The translations under genes and the position numbers were made by a program. Below are positions 18,269-27,660 of a stretch of 64,000 bases of DNA, piece after piece; the first letter of the stretch is position 1; each line of letters opens with the position of its first letter. The notes beneath the pieces are model-generated. The model was given only the letters and a program-made list of their open reading frames with translations. It did not search any database and was not told the origin of the DNA. Source of the DNA: Gillisella vitis (lineage in GTDB: Bacteria > Pseudomonadota > Alphaproteobacteria > Rhizobiales > Rhizobiaceae); contig NZ_JACHLU010000004.1 in the NCBI RefSeq assembly GCF_014204625.1, positions 248,001 through 312,000 on the forward strand. The letters are read 5' to 3'.

Positions 18269-21200
18269 ATGCATCTTCTGCTGGCCCAGCAAGGTTCGAT
18301 TGCGGATGGAGACGAGGCGATAGACCTTGGCCAGACGCCGGGAGATATTGTGTTTCTTTCGGCCGCCGATACCGAGCTTTCGGCGATTGCCTCCGCGTTG
18401 GCTTGCCGTGAGGGTGGCGTTTCGTGGCGCTTGGCAAGCCTGATGGCGCTTAAACACCCGATGTCGGTGGATCGCTATATCGAGCGAACGGCGCGGTACG
18501 CCAGGCTGATTGTGGTGCGGGCGCTGGGCGGGGCCAGCTATTTCCACTATGTGCTGGAAGCTCTGCACGCCTGTGCCCGCCGCTCTGGCGCTGCCATTGT
18601 GGTGTTGCCGGGCGATGATAAGCCGGATGTGGGGCTGGATGGATTTTGCACCGTGGATGGTGCGGATGTTACAGCGCTTTGGGCCTATCTGATGGAAGGT
18701 GGCGATCGAAACGCCGCCCATTTTGTCGATTATGCCGAGGCCATGCTGACGGGGGCAGACAAGCCCGAATCTGCCGTGCAATTGCTGAAAGCCGGGTTGT
18801 GGTGGCCTGGGCGTGGGGCGATTGGAGTGGATGAGTGGATGGTTGCGAGGTGTGTTTTGGCTCCAAAGCCAATAGCCGCCATCTGTTTCTACCGCGCCCT
18901 TGTGCAAAGTGGCGAAACGGCCCCCGTGGAGGCGTTGATAGAGGCGCTACAGGCCGAGGGCCTCAACCCGATGCCCGTCTTCGTTTCCAGCCTCAAGGAT
19001 GCCGTTTCGGTTGAAACTCTGCGGTCTATCTTTCAGCAGGCAAAGCCCGATGTGGTGCTGAATGCCACCGGCTTTGCCGTGTCCTCGCCGGGCTCTGAAA
19101 ACCCTTCCACCGTGCTGGATGAAGGCGGTGCCGTGGTGCTGCAAACGCTGTTTTCATCCTCACAACGCTCTATCTGGGAGGCATCCAGCCAAGGGTTGAC
19201 TGCCCGCGATCTGGCTATGAATGTGGCTCTTCCCGAGGTGGATGGTCGCGTTTTGACCCGTGCCGTGTCGTTCAAATCCGCAAGCCGTTATGATGCGCGG
19301 GTTGAGACCAGTCTGATCAGCCACCAGCCGGATTTGGGCCGGGCTGCCTTTGTGGCAAAGCTTGCGGCCAACTGGGCGCGACTTCGTAACACGCCTGCGC
19401 CTTCGCGCAATATCGCGTTGATCATGGCCAATTATCCCAACCGCGATGGGCGGCTGGGCAATGGCGTGGGGCTGGACACGCCAGCAGGCAGCATGGAGGT
19501 GTTGCGGGCGCTGAAGGCGGAAGGCTATGATGTGCATGGCTTGCCAACAGACGGCGATGGTTTGATGACGGCCCTGATGGCGGGCCCAACCAATGCCGCA
19601 ACCGATGGGCGCATGATCCGCGAGACGCTTTCGTTGAGTCATTACAAAGCCTTCTTTGCCTCTCTTCCCGTTCAGATTCAGGATGAAGTCACGGCCCGTT
19701 GGGGTGGGCCACAGACCGATCCTTTTTTCCTTGAGGATGGTTTTGCCTTACCCTTGATGCGCTTTGGCAGAATTATGGTCGGCATTCAGCCAGCAAGAGG
19801 CTATAATATCGATCCCAAGGAGAGTTATCATTCTCCTGATCTTGTACCGCCCCATGGCTATTTTGCCTTCTATGCTTTTTTGCGTCAGCAGTTTCAGGCT
19901 CATGCGGTGATTCATATGGGCAAGCATGGCAATCTGGAATGGTTGCCGGGCAAGGCGCTGGCATTGTCTGAGACCTGTTATCCCGAAGCGGTCTTTGGCC
20001 CCATGCCGCATCTCTATCCCTTCATCGTCAATGATCCGGGTGAGGGCACGCAGGCCAAGCGTCGCACAAGCGCGGTGATTATTGACCATCTGACACCGCC
20101 GTTGACCCGTGCTGAAAGTTATGGCCCGTTGAAGGATCTGGAAGCGCTGGTGGATGAATATTATCAGGCAGCAGGTGGTGATCCGCGCCGGGTGGTGTTG
20201 CTGAAAAAGCAGATTCTGGATCTGGTGGCCGATATTGGGCTGGATGAAGACGCAGGCATTGCCAAAGGTGAGGGTGATGAGACAGCCTTGACCAAAATCG
20301 ATGCCTATCTCTGTGATCTGAAAGAAATGCAGATCCGCGATGGATTGCATATCTTTGGTGTGGCACCGCAAGGGCGGCTGCTGACTGATCTTGTGGTGGC
20401 GCTGGCGCGGGTGCCCCGTGCTTTGGGGCAGGGTAGGGATGCCAGTTTGCAGCGGTCTATTGCTTTGGATGCCGGGCTTTATGGTAGGTGGGGCAACCCC
20501 TCCCCAACCCCTCCCCACAAGGGGGAGGGGCTAATATGCCGCAACTTTTCAAGCCAAGAATTACCCTTGCAATCAGAAGAGCCGTTGATTGCTGAAATTG
20601 GCCATGTCAGCGGGTTAAGCCCCGCCCCCTTGTGGGGAGGGGTTGGGGAGGGGTTTTCTTGCTTTGATCCTCTCGATTGCGTCTTCTCTGACCCATGGAC
20701 TGGCCCTAAGCCCGCCCTCCTCAACGACCTTCTCGACGCCCCGTGGCGCACCAAAGGCGATGCAGTGGAGCGTATCGAAGTGCTAGCCGCAAAGCTGGTG
20801 TCTGGCGAGATCAGGTGCCCTGAGAACTGGCAAAACACCCGCACTGTTCTCGATGAAATCGAAACCCGACTGAAACCTTCGGTGGTCAATTCTGGCCCTG
20901 CGGAAATTTCCGGCCTGCTCAAAGGCTTAAGCGGCCAGTTCGTACCTCCCGGTCCTTCAGGCGCGCCAACGCGCGGCAGGCCGGATGTACTGCCCACGGG
21001 GCGTAATTTTTACTCGGTTGATTGCCGCGCCGTGCCAACGCCTGCGGCCTATGAACTGGGCCAGAAATCGGCAGAACTCTTGATTGCCCGCTATGTGCAG
21101 GACCATGGTGAGTGGCCAACCTCGTTTGGCCTCACCGCCTGGGGCACCTCCAACATGCGTACCGGCGGTGATGATATTGCGCAAGCGCTGGCGCTGATTG

Positions 21201-22204
21201 GCGTGAAGCCGGTTTGGGATCATGCCTCGCGCCGGGTGACGGGCTATGAAATCATTCCCCAAGCCAGACTTGGCCGCCCGCGTGTGGATGTCACTTTGCG
21301 CATTTCCGGGTTTTTCCGCGATGCTTTTCCAGAGCAGATTGCGCTTTACGATAAGGCCGTGCGGGCCGTTGGCGCGCTGGATGAGGATGAGGGTGACAAC
21401 CCGATTGCAGCCAGAATGCGGACAGAGGCTGCGCGATTTGAAGCGCAAGGCCTGAGCACCAAGGATGCCGTGTTGCGGGCGGGTTACCGCGTATTTGGCG
21501 CAAAGCCCGGTGCCTATGGTGCTGGCCTGCAAGCGCTGATCGATGAAAAAGGCTGGGAGCGTCGGGCCGATCTGGCCGAGGCCTATCTGGTCTGGGGGGC
21601 TTACGCCTATGGCGCAGGCGAAGACGGCAAAGCGGCGCGGGGTCTGTTTGAGGAGCGCTTGCAGAGTGTTCAGGCCGTGGTGCAAAATCAGGATAACCGC
21701 GAGCATGATCTGCTCGATAGCGATGATTATTATCAGTTTGAAGGTGGCATGACGGCGGCTGTCGAGCAGCTTTCCGGCTCGCGTCCAACCGTCTATCACA
21801 ATGACCATTCCCGCCCGGAAAAACCTGTGATCCGCACGCTGGAAGAAGAAATTGCCCGCGTTATCCGTGCTCGCGTTGTTAACCCCAAATGGATTGAGGG
21901 CGTGATGCGCCACGGCTATAAGGGTGCTTTTGAGATTGCCGCCACGGTGGATTATCTCTTTGCCTTTTCGGCCACCACGGGCGCTGTGCGGCAACCGCAT
22001 TTTGAGGCTGTCTACCGCGCCTTTGTGCTGGATGAGCGGGTGCGTGATTTTATGCTGGAGAAAAACCCGGCGGCGTTCAAAGAAATGTCGGAGCGCTTGC
22101 TGGAAGCGATTGACCGGGGCTTGTGGATGCCCAAAAGCAATTCTGCAAAGTTTAACCTGTCAAAGCTGCCGACGGAAACTATTCTGGAGATGATCAATGA
22201 CTGA
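18269..22204 (+). CDS. cobN: Cobaltochelatase subunit CobN
   Basis: Large subunit of the ATP-dependent aerobic cobaltochelatase (CobN with CobS and CobT), which inserts cobalt into hydrogenobyrinic acid a,c-diamide. 1311 residues, somewhat longer than the roughly 1275 typical of the family. Conserved parts include HMGKHGNLEWLPGKALALS, FIVNDPGEGTQAKRR, LPTGRNFYSVD and GYEIIPQARLGRPRVDVT. The extra length is explained by a palindromic element translated in frame at about residues 743-796 (DNA 20495-20655); after it the family sequence resumes at FDPLDCVFSDPWTGPKPALL. CobS and CobT are not in the window. It overlaps cobO by eight bases. Confidence 0.95.
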   Translation: MHLLLAQQGSIADGDEAIDLGQTPGDIVFLSAADTELSAIASALACREGGVSWRLASLMALKHPMSVDRYIERTARYARLIVVRALGGASYFHYVLEALHACARRSGAAIVVLPGDDKPDVGLDGFCTVDGADVTALWAYLMEGGDRNAAHFVDYAEAMLTGADKPESAVQLLKAGLWWPGRGAIGVDEWMVARCVLAPKPIAAICFYRALVQSGETAPVEALIEALQAEGLNPMPVFVSSLKDAVSVETLRSIFQQAKPDVVLNATGFAVSSPGSENPSTVLDEGGAVVLQTLFSSSQRSIWEASSQGLTARDLAMNVALPEVDGRVLTRAVSFKSASRYDARVETSLISHQPDLGRAAFVAKLAANWARLRNTPAPSRNIALIMANYPNRDGRLGNGVGLDTPAGSMEVLRALKAEGYDVHGLPTDGDGLMTALMAGPTNAATDGRMIRETLSLSHYKAFFASLPVQIQDEVTARWGGPQTDPFFLEDGFALPLMRFGRIMVGIQPARGYNIDPKESYHSPDLVPPHGYFAFYAFLRQQFQAHAVIHMGKHGNLEWLPGKALALSETCYPEAVFGPMPHLYPFIVNDPGEGTQAKRRTSAVIIDHLTPPLTRAESYGPLKDLEALVDEYYQAAGGDPRRVVLLKKQILDLVADIGLDEDAGIAKGEGDETALTKIDAYLCDLKEMQIRDGLHIFGVAPQGRLLTDLVVALARVPRALGQGRDASLQRSIALDAGLYGRWGNPSPTPPHKGEGLICRNFSSQELPLQSEEPLIAEIGHVSGLSPAPLWGGVGEGFSCFDPLDCVFSDPWTGPKPALLNDLLDAPWRTKGDAVERIEVLAAKLVSGEIRCPENWQNTRTVLDEIETRLKPSVVNSGPAEISGLLKGLSGQFVPPGPSGAPTRGRPDVLPTGRNFYSVDCRAVPTPAAYELGQKSAELLIARYVQDHGEWPTSFGLTAWGTSNMRTGGDDIAQALALIGVKPVWDHASRRVTGYEIIPQARLGRPRVDVTLRISGFFRDAFPEQIALYDKAVRAVGALDEDEGDNPIAARMRTEAARFEAQGLSTKDAVLRAGYRVFGAKPGAYGAGLQALIDEKGWERRADLAEAYLVWGAYAYGAGEDGKAARGLFEERLQSVQAVVQNQDNREHDLLDSDDYYQFEGGMTAAVEQLSGSRPTVYHNDHSRPEKPVIRTLEEEIARVIRARVVNPKWIEGVMRHGYKGAFEIAATVDYLFAFSATTGAVRQPHFEAVYRAFVLDERVRDFMLEKNPAAFKEMSERLLEAIDRGLWMPKSNSAKFNLSKLPTETILEMIND
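20495..20655. repeat. Palindromic element inserted in frame in cobN
   Basis: Two 38-base arms (20495-20532 and 20618-20655) are inverted copies with 37 of 38 positions matching. They enclose 85 bases. Each arm is built of CCCCTCCCC and GGGGAGGGG blocks and can also fold on itself around ACAA or TTGT. Both arms and the centre are translated in the cobN frame without a stop; the peptide from the left arm contains PSPTPPHKGEGL and from the right arm APLWGGVGEGF. Similar G/C-block palindromes are frequent between genes in rhizobia (from memory). Confidence 0.9.
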
Positions 22205-22829
22205 AGATACCACTGCCACATCTCCCGAAGACTTGGCTCGCCATGCGGAAAAAATGGCCAAGAAAAAGGCCGCCCGCGCCAAGATCATGGCCACCAAAAC
22301 CGGCGAGAAAGGCCTGATTATCGTCCATACTGGCAAGGGCAAGGGTAAATCCTCGGCGGCCTTTGGCATGATTTTTCGCCATATCGCCCATGGCAAAAAA
22401 TGCGCCGTGGTGCAATTCATCAAAGGGGCGATGTCCACCGGCGAGCGCGATCTGATTCTGCGGCATTTCTCAGACCTGTGCGCATTTCACACCATGGGCG
22501 AGGGTTTTACATGGGAGACGCAGGATAAGGCCCGCGATGTCGCCATGGCCAAGGCCGCGTGGGAAAAAGCCAAGGAACTGATCCGCGATCCGGCCAATTC
22601 CATGGTGCTGCTGGATGAAATCAACATTGCCATCCGCTATGATTATATTGATCTGGCCGAGGTCGTGACCTTCCTCTCTGATGAAAAGCCGGAGATGACC
22701 CATGTGGTGCTCACGGGCCGCAACGCCAAGGACGAGCTGATCGAGATTGCCGATCTGGTGACAGAAATGGAACTGGTCAAACACCCGTTCCGCTCTGGCA
22801 TCAAGGCTCAGTTGGGTGTGGAGTTTTGA
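22197..22829 (+). CDS. cobO: Cob(I)yrinic acid a,c-diamide adenosyltransferase
   Basis: 210 residues, CobO/BtuR family. It attaches the 5'-deoxyadenosyl group of ATP to the reduced corrinoid. The P-loop-like HTGKGKGKSSAAFG is near residues 43-56, and LLDEINIAIRYDYI and VLTGRNAKDELIEIADLVTEM-type segments are family-typical. It is longer at the N-terminus than the minimal family, with a Lys/Ala-rich basic stretch. The start overlaps the cobN stop by eight bases, so translation is coupled. It ends the B12-controlled cluster; a strong bidirectional terminator follows. Confidence 0.95.
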   Translation: MTEDTTATSPEDLARHAEKMAKKKAARAKIMATKTGEKGLIIVHTGKGKGKSSAAFGMIFRHIAHGKKCAVVQFIKGAMSTGERDLILRHFSDLCAFHTMGEGFTWETQDKARDVAMAKAAWEKAKELIRDPANSMVLLDEINIAIRYDYIDLAEVVTFLSDEKPEMTHVVLTGRNAKDELIEIADLVTEMELVKHPFRSGIKAQLGVEF

Positions 22830-22840
22830 TGTCATAAAAC

Positions 22841-22871
22841 CCGCCGAACCCGAAAGTTCGGCGGTTTTTTT
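22841..22871 (+). terminator. Terminator between cobO and the convergent phosphoesterase gene
   Basis: A perfect 9-bp stem (CCGCCGAAC, 22841-22849, with GTTCGGCGG, 22856-22864) with a 6-base loop is followed by seven T on the plus strand. On the minus strand the same stem is followed by GTTTTATG, so it may stop transcripts from both sides. Confidence 0.92.
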
Positions 22872-22882
22872 GGGTTGGCTGA

Positions 22883-24871
22883 TCAGAGAATCAGGCGGTA
22901 TTTGGCAAAACCGTCGGTGCCGTTGCCAGCCTCTTCAATTCTGGTACCCTTGACCTCTGCTGCAAAGGCGCGACCTTTCGGGCCGGTCTGGAAGGTTGCT
23001 GTTGTGCCTGGCAGGGGCGCAAATTTCCAATTGCCATCAGCCGACGGGTTGATGGTGCCCTGGGCAATGATATAGCGCACAATCACGTCGCGGTTGGTGT
23101 CGGGTCCGACAAAGATCACCTTGTCACTGGCAATATCAGGGAATTTTCCACCGCCGCCTGCACGGTAATTGTTGGTTACAACCACGAATTTCTGTTCTGG
23201 ATCAATTGGTTTTCCGCTAAAGCTCAGGTTCTTGATGCGGTTTGAATCTGGGTTGACGACCTTGCCATCCTTGTCAAATCTGGCTGGTTGTGACAGGTCG
23301 ATTTCGTAAGTAACGCCATCGATCACGTCATAATTATAGGATGGGAAGTCGAGATTCAGCAGGGCTTCATCCTGAGAGCCGGGCTTGATCTGATTGAACA
23401 TGCCAGCCGACATTTCCAGCCAGTTTTTCACCTGTGCGCCGGTAATCAGCACGGCCTGCACCGTGTTGGGATAGAGGTAGAGGTCGGAAACATTCTTGAT
23501 GGCAATGTCGCCTGTTGGAACATCGGTATAGTAATCTGCACCACCGCGTCCACCGGCCTTGAAGGGGGCGGCGGCAGACAGAACCGGATAATCCTTGTAT
23601 TTCGTCTCCTTCAGCATGTCCTTGATATACCATGTCTGGGCATTGGAGACGATTTGCACAGATGGATCATCGGCCACCAGCGCGAAATAGGAATAGAGCG
23701 GCGCGGATGTCTTGCCCACCGGCGTGCGCACATAGGTGAGGGTGGCCTCATGCTCGTCCTTGACGGCGGCGACAATGCGTGGCTCGTCCTTGGTGTCGGC
23801 AATGATTTTCTTGGCGTCGTCACGGTGATAGATTGGACGCGCTTCGCAGGTGAAATCAACGATTTTCCAGCTTTTTCCGTCTTTTTCCAGCATGAGGTCA
23901 ATCAGACCCATGTGCGAGCCCCAGAAGCCAGCCATGACGGCAGGCTTGCCCATCAGCGTGCCTTTGACCGGATCAGCACCCTTGATGCCATCCCAGGTTT
24001 TGGGGCCGGGGAAGACCAGATGCTGGTGTCCGGTAAAGATGGCATCAATGCCCTCCACGCCAGCCAGATAGAGCGAGGCATTTTCCATCTTCTCGGTTTG
24101 GCCCGAGCCATCAATGCCGGAGTGGGAGAGAGCGATGACAATGTCTGCGCCCTGTTCTTTCATCACCGGCACCCATGCGCGGGCGGCCTCAATAATGTCG
24201 CGGGTCTGGGCCTTGCCTTCAAGGTTGCCCGCGTCCCACATCATGATCTGCGGCGGCACAAAGCCGATGAAGCCGACCTTGATGGTGTTTTCCGCGCCTG
24301 CGCCATCCTTGATTTTCTTCTCGATGATGGTGAAGGGCTTGAAAAACAGGGCGTCGTTCTTGGGGTCGGAGGCTAGTTGCCCCTTGGTGAGATTGGCGCA
24401 GACAATGGGGTGTTTGGCCGCCGCCAACGTGTTGAACATGAAGTCGAGACCGTAATTGAACTCGTGATTGCCCAGCGTGCCGCAATCATAGCCCAGTGCG
24501 TTCATGGCTTTCATCACCGGATGCAGATCGCCTGCCTTGATGCCCTTTTTATAGGCCATGTAATCGCCCATCGGGCTGCCCTGCAAAAGATCGCCATTGT
24601 CGATCAGCATGGAATTGCCCGCTTCTGCCCGGATTGAGTCGATCAATGACGCCGTGCGCGCCAGTCCCAATGTGTCGTTGGGCTTGTCGGCATAGTAATC
24701 ATAGGGCATCAGATTGACGTGAATGTCGGTGGTTTCCATCAGCCGCAGATGGGCCTGATTGGCGCTGGCGCGGGCCGCAAACGGATGCAAAACCACCAGC
24801 GCACTGGCGGCAGCAAAGCCGCTCAAAAGCGAGCGGCGGGTCATCGGGTGAAGATCAATGAGGGACGACAT
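22883..24871 (-). CDS. cpdB: Bifunctional 2',3'-cyclic-nucleotide 2'-phosphodiesterase/3'-nucleotidase, CpdB-like
   Basis: 662 residues, periplasmic. The ATG at 24871 has AGGAG seven bases upstream and gives a Tat signal (MTRRSLLSGFAAASALVVL with the twin arginine). The metallophosphoesterase domain has TTDIHVN, DNGDLLQGSP, GNHEFNYG and GHQH for the two-metal centre. The C-terminal 5'-nucleotidase-type domain ends with NNYRAGGGGKFP. Such enzymes salvage phosphate from extracellular nucleotides. It is monocistronic. Upstream lies an imperfect inverted repeat around TCATGACAG (24919-24927 and 24970-24978), possibly regulatory. Confidence 0.93.
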   Translation of the reverse strand: MSSLIDLHPMTRRSLLSGFAAASALVVLHPFAARASANQAHLRLMETTDIHVNLMPYDYYADKPNDTLGLARTASLIDSIRAEAGNSMLIDNGDLLQGSPMGDYMAYKKGIKAGDLHPVMKAMNALGYDCGTLGNHEFNYGLDFMFNTLAAAKHPIVCANLTKGQLASDPKNDALFFKPFTIIEKKIKDGAGAENTIKVGFIGFVPPQIMMWDAGNLEGKAQTRDIIEAARAWVPVMKEQGADIVIALSHSGIDGSGQTEKMENASLYLAGVEGIDAIFTGHQHLVFPGPKTWDGIKGADPVKGTLMGKPAVMAGFWGSHMGLIDLMLEKDGKSWKIVDFTCEARPIYHRDDAKKIIADTKDEPRIVAAVKDEHEATLTYVRTPVGKTSAPLYSYFALVADDPSVQIVSNAQTWYIKDMLKETKYKDYPVLSAAAPFKAGGRGGADYYTDVPTGDIAIKNVSDLYLYPNTVQAVLITGAQVKNWLEMSAGMFNQIKPGSQDEALLNLDFPSYNYDVIDGVTYEIDLSQPARFDKDGKVVNPDSNRIKNLSFSGKPIDPEQKFVVVTNNYRAGGGGKFPDIASDKVIFVGPDTNRDVIVRYIIAQGTINPSADGNWKFAPLPGTTATFQTGPKGRAFAAEVKGTRIEEAGNGTDGFAKYRLIL

Positions 24872-25013
24872 CAAGGGCTCCTGGCAAGCGTTATCATCGC
24901 AAATCAGTTGCCTTTCTATCATGACAGCCTGATGATGCTAAACAGCAATTCACTGAAAAGCATCAATATCTGTCATGACATGATGTTGACCTGTTTTGGG
25001 GTCGCTATCCGCT

Positions 25014-25361
25014 CTATCGCTTCAGCACAGGCTTCACTTCCTGATGGAAGTTGCGAAAATAGGCGCTGACTTTGGCAATGGAATTGCTGTTCTGACGAAA
25101 CTGAATGCCGAGCCTGCCGCCTCTGCTCCAGCGCACGATCCCTTCCAGCAATCCGATTTGCTCGCTCTCGATAGCGACTGTACTGCCTTCGGCAGCGTGG
25201 AAGGCGGTGTAGAGCTCCAGGGCAAGACCACCGCGGGAAATGTCGATAATACGACAATCGGCGATCTGTTTCAGATAGCGCACGCTGCTGTTCATGCGGA
25301 CACGGCTTCGCTCGGCGGCCCTGACTTTCATTTTTAAATTGTTGCTGACTGACATATTCAT
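25014..25361 (-). CDS. PilZ domain protein
   Basis: 115 residues consisting of a single PilZ domain, which binds cyclic di-GMP. The motif is present in the form RSRVRMN near residue 18-24 (standing for RxxxR) and DISRGGLALEL (for D/NxSxxG) at about 40-50, followed by a beta-strand pattern ending LGIQFRQN. It has no other domain, so it probably acts as a stand-alone c-di-GMP adaptor. Target unknown. It stands alone between cpdB and the asparaginase gene. Confidence 0.85.
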   Translation of the reverse strand: MNMSVSNNLKMKVRAAERSRVRMNSSVRYLKQIADCRIIDISRGGLALELYTAFHAAEGSTVAIESEQIGLLEGIVRWSRGGRLGIQFRQNSNSIAKVSAYFRNFHQEVKPVLKR

Positions 25362-25481
25362 TGGGTCTGCTCCATGATTACCCGCTGAGACAACTACCTG
25401 ATATTTTTTAAAAACACTTTAACCATATTCTCGGCAATTCTGATCATCCATGGGATTTGCGATGTTTACGCTTTGAGATTG

Positions 25482-27059
25482 TCAGAGTGTAATATGCCTG
25501 CTCCACAACATTTTTTGATGCGCATAGTCATAGATCTGCAAATCCACGCTCTTGCCATCAGCACTTTGCCGCAAGCGCAGGTGCGATGATGCGCCTTCGC
25601 CATTGCTGGTGCCGCTTTCCCATAAGGTTTGATTGTTACGGCTGTACAATACCAGATTTCCATTGTCGATGATGCGCAACCGCGCAGGAAGGCTGTTTTG
25701 TGTGGAGGCATCCAGCATGGTCCAGACGGTTTCACCTGTGCTGTTCTTCAGCAAGGGTCCGTGTTCTGGATCATTCAGCAGGCTGGCGCTGCCGTTGAAT
25801 GTGGTCAGCGACTGGCCGGGCAGGAGGGTTGCATTGCTACGGCTATCGAGGCGGGCCATATCGACCATTTCGCCGACCAGTGGCGTCTGCATCAGACATT
25901 TGACATCCTCCAGCGACCAGCCATTGTGGCTTTGGGCTGCCAGCAGCACGGTCAGCTTGGCCAGTGATGCCGTGGGCGTCATATCCGCAGGGTTGAGCGC
26001 GCCGATGGCAGGCAGCCACGCGCCCGCGGCATAGGCGTTATAATTCACCGCCCCTTGCAGCACGTGGGTGTTGTCCACGATCACCACACCCGCCTTGTTG
26101 GCAGCGTCGAGCGCCTGATAGATTGCCCCTTTTTCCGGGTGATTGGCGTTACCGCTTGGAAAATTGCCAGCGCCATAGGATTCCAGCACCAGTCCGCCAA
26201 TGTTCTGGTTCATGCTGGCGTGAATGATATTGGCAAGAAAGGCCGTGCCATTGGCCGGATTATAGCCCGCAGGGACAGCATTGAGTTGCATGACTGGCCG
26301 ATCATTGATGGCCGCCGTAATGGCATCCAGCTGGGCAAGCGTTGCTGCCCGCGTTGCGGGATGATCAAGGCTGACAGTTTCGGATACGGGTGAAGGCGGT
26401 ATATAGTCTGGCGCAATCGAAAGCGTAATGCCGTACTGACCCAGCAGCGGAAAATTGGGCGATGCAAAGGCCCGAAACTGGCTGGTATTGGCCTTGACCA
26501 CGCGGGATGCACGCATCAACTGATTGTCGAAAAACACCGATACGGCAGGAATTGCGGCTCTGGCCACAGCCACGGCACCACAGAGATTTTCAAATGCATC
26601 GGTGTGAAAGCTGATGCCCGAGATTTTGCCCGGTTCTGGCGCATGAAACAGCGGCACCTGCGAGCCGGTGAGAATGACGGGTTTGCTCAATTGCGCCAGC
26701 ACGGTTCCGTCTGCATCAAAACGCGCCAGCAGCATGGAAAGAGCGGTGCCGCTGAAATCCAGCGTATCGGTGCCGTGCAGTACAATCCAGCCGTCAAAAT
26801 CTGTGTAATGCTCCAGAATAGAGCGGGCAATCAGGCACCAGTCTGTGGGTTGCAGGTTGGTGCTGTCCAACATGCCACTGGCGCTTTCCGGGAAGGCGAG
26901 GTCAGTGACATAATCCAGCACCATACCCGGAAATTTCTGCTGGATGATGGGGTCCAGATGAATCTGGCAGGCCGCCTTGAACTCTGTGCTGGTCATGGGG
27001 GCCAGCGGATTGCCAACGCAGCTGATGGTTCCACCCGTGTTGATAACAGCAATTTTCAA
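25482..27059 (-). CDS. Asparaginase with C-terminal bulb-type (mannose-binding) lectin-like domain
   Basis: 525 residues. The N-terminal part (about 1-370) is an asparaginase/glutaminase-type domain: NTGGTIS at 7-13 with the nucleophilic Thr, LHGTDTLDFSGTALS near 95, and GLVLESYGAGNFPSG. The C-terminal 120 residues read as a B-lectin repeat domain: GNLVLYSRNNQTLWESGT is the hallmark, flanked by LKNSTGETVW and LQIYDYAHQKMLW. There is no signal peptide. The start is TTG at 27059 with GGGAGAG upstream; no ATG lies upstream in frame. DUF1203 lies 19 bases upstream on the same strand. Whether it hydrolyses asparagine or a linked substrate is open. Confidence 0.82.
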   Translation of the reverse strand: MKIAVINTGGTISCVGNPLAPMTSTEFKAACQIHLDPIIQQKFPGMVLDYVTDLAFPESASGMLDSTNLQPTDWCLIARSILEHYTDFDGWIVLHGTDTLDFSGTALSMLLARFDADGTVLAQLSKPVILTGSQVPLFHAPEPGKISGISFHTDAFENLCGAVAVARAAIPAVSVFFDNQLMRASRVVKANTSQFRAFASPNFPLLGQYGITLSIAPDYIPPSPVSETVSLDHPATRAATLAQLDAITAAINDRPVMQLNAVPAGYNPANGTAFLANIIHASMNQNIGGLVLESYGAGNFPSGNANHPEKGAIYQALDAANKAGVVIVDNTHVLQGAVNYNAYAAGAWLPAIGALNPADMTPTASLAKLTVLLAAQSHNGWSLEDVKCLMQTPLVGEMVDMARLDSRSNATLLPGQSLTTFNGSASLLNDPEHGPLLKNSTGETVWTMLDASTQNSLPARLRIIDNGNLVLYSRNNQTLWESGTSNGEGASSHLRLRQSADGKSVDLQIYDYAHQKMLWSRHITL

Positions 27060-27078
27060 GGCACTCTCCCTAGGCTTT

Positions 27079-27573
27079 TTATAACCCGGCAGATGTTATC
27101 CCTGCCGGTGCGCGATCGATTCTGCATTGAAAGCAGTTATTGCGCGCTGATCGCACATGCACATAGGCGATTTCTGCGCGTTCGAGAAGCTCTTGTGCGC
27201 GACTTGTTATTCTGGCGGTTTCGGTTACCGCTCCGGTGCCATAGACAATCCGATCATCATGGCCGTAGCCCCGCACAATATAATCCGGGCTGTCCAGCAT
27301 GGGGGGCAGGATGTCGCCTTGGTCATAGCCGGTGCACTCTTCGGCGTGGATGAAAATCGGCCCGGTTTCGGCATAGGGCTGAAGGGTGGGAAACGGTCGA
27401 TAGGCCAGCGTCAGATAAGGCGCACCCTCAGCAATTGGCCCAAGGCAATGGCGGCACTGGTAGCCACCGGGGCTCAAACCACGCTCTGGCGGGCAGCCGT
27501 AGGCATCCGTGGCACCGCTTCGATAGGCACGGGCAAGATCGTCAGGCATCGGCGTGAAGATGATAGAAGGCAT
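27079..27573 (-). CDS. DUF1203 family protein
   Basis: 164 residues from the ATG at 27573, preceded by AGGAG. The features I associate with DUF1203 are visible: an initial FTPMPDDLARAYRSG, a CRHCLGPIAEGAPYLTLAYRPF segment (quoted here only as CRHCLGPI), FIHAEEC, and YVHVRSARNNCFQCRIDR at the end. Six cysteines, of which CRHC and CFQC form pairs, suggest metal binding or disulfides. Function is unknown. It is upstream of the asparaginase gene with 19 bases between, probably one transcript. Confidence 0.8.
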   Translation of the reverse strand: MPSIIFTPMPDDLARAYRSGATDAYGCPPERGLSPGGYQCRHCLGPIAEGAPYLTLAYRPFPTLQPYAETGPIFIHAEECTGYDQGDILPPMLDSPDYIVRGYGHDDRIVYGTGAVTETARITSRAQELLERAEIAYVHVRSARNNCFQCRIDRAPAGITSAGL

Positions 27574-27660
27574 AGGTCTGGCTCCTGTTATGAACACAAG
27601 CCAGACATGCCATGAAGCGGGCGGAGCAAACCACCCGTTTCCTGCGCCGTGCGCGAAACC

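Noticed and set aside
22883-24922. Longer start of the CpdB-like protein at 24922
   Set aside because: The ATG at 24871 has the ribosome binding site and begins the Tat signal region; the upstream 17 codons look unlike coding sequence.
24919-24978. Possible PhoB box ahead of the CpdB-like gene
   Set aside because: CTGTCAT half-sites are present, but the second half-site at the expected 11-base spacing is poor. The imperfect inverted repeat is noted under the gene only.
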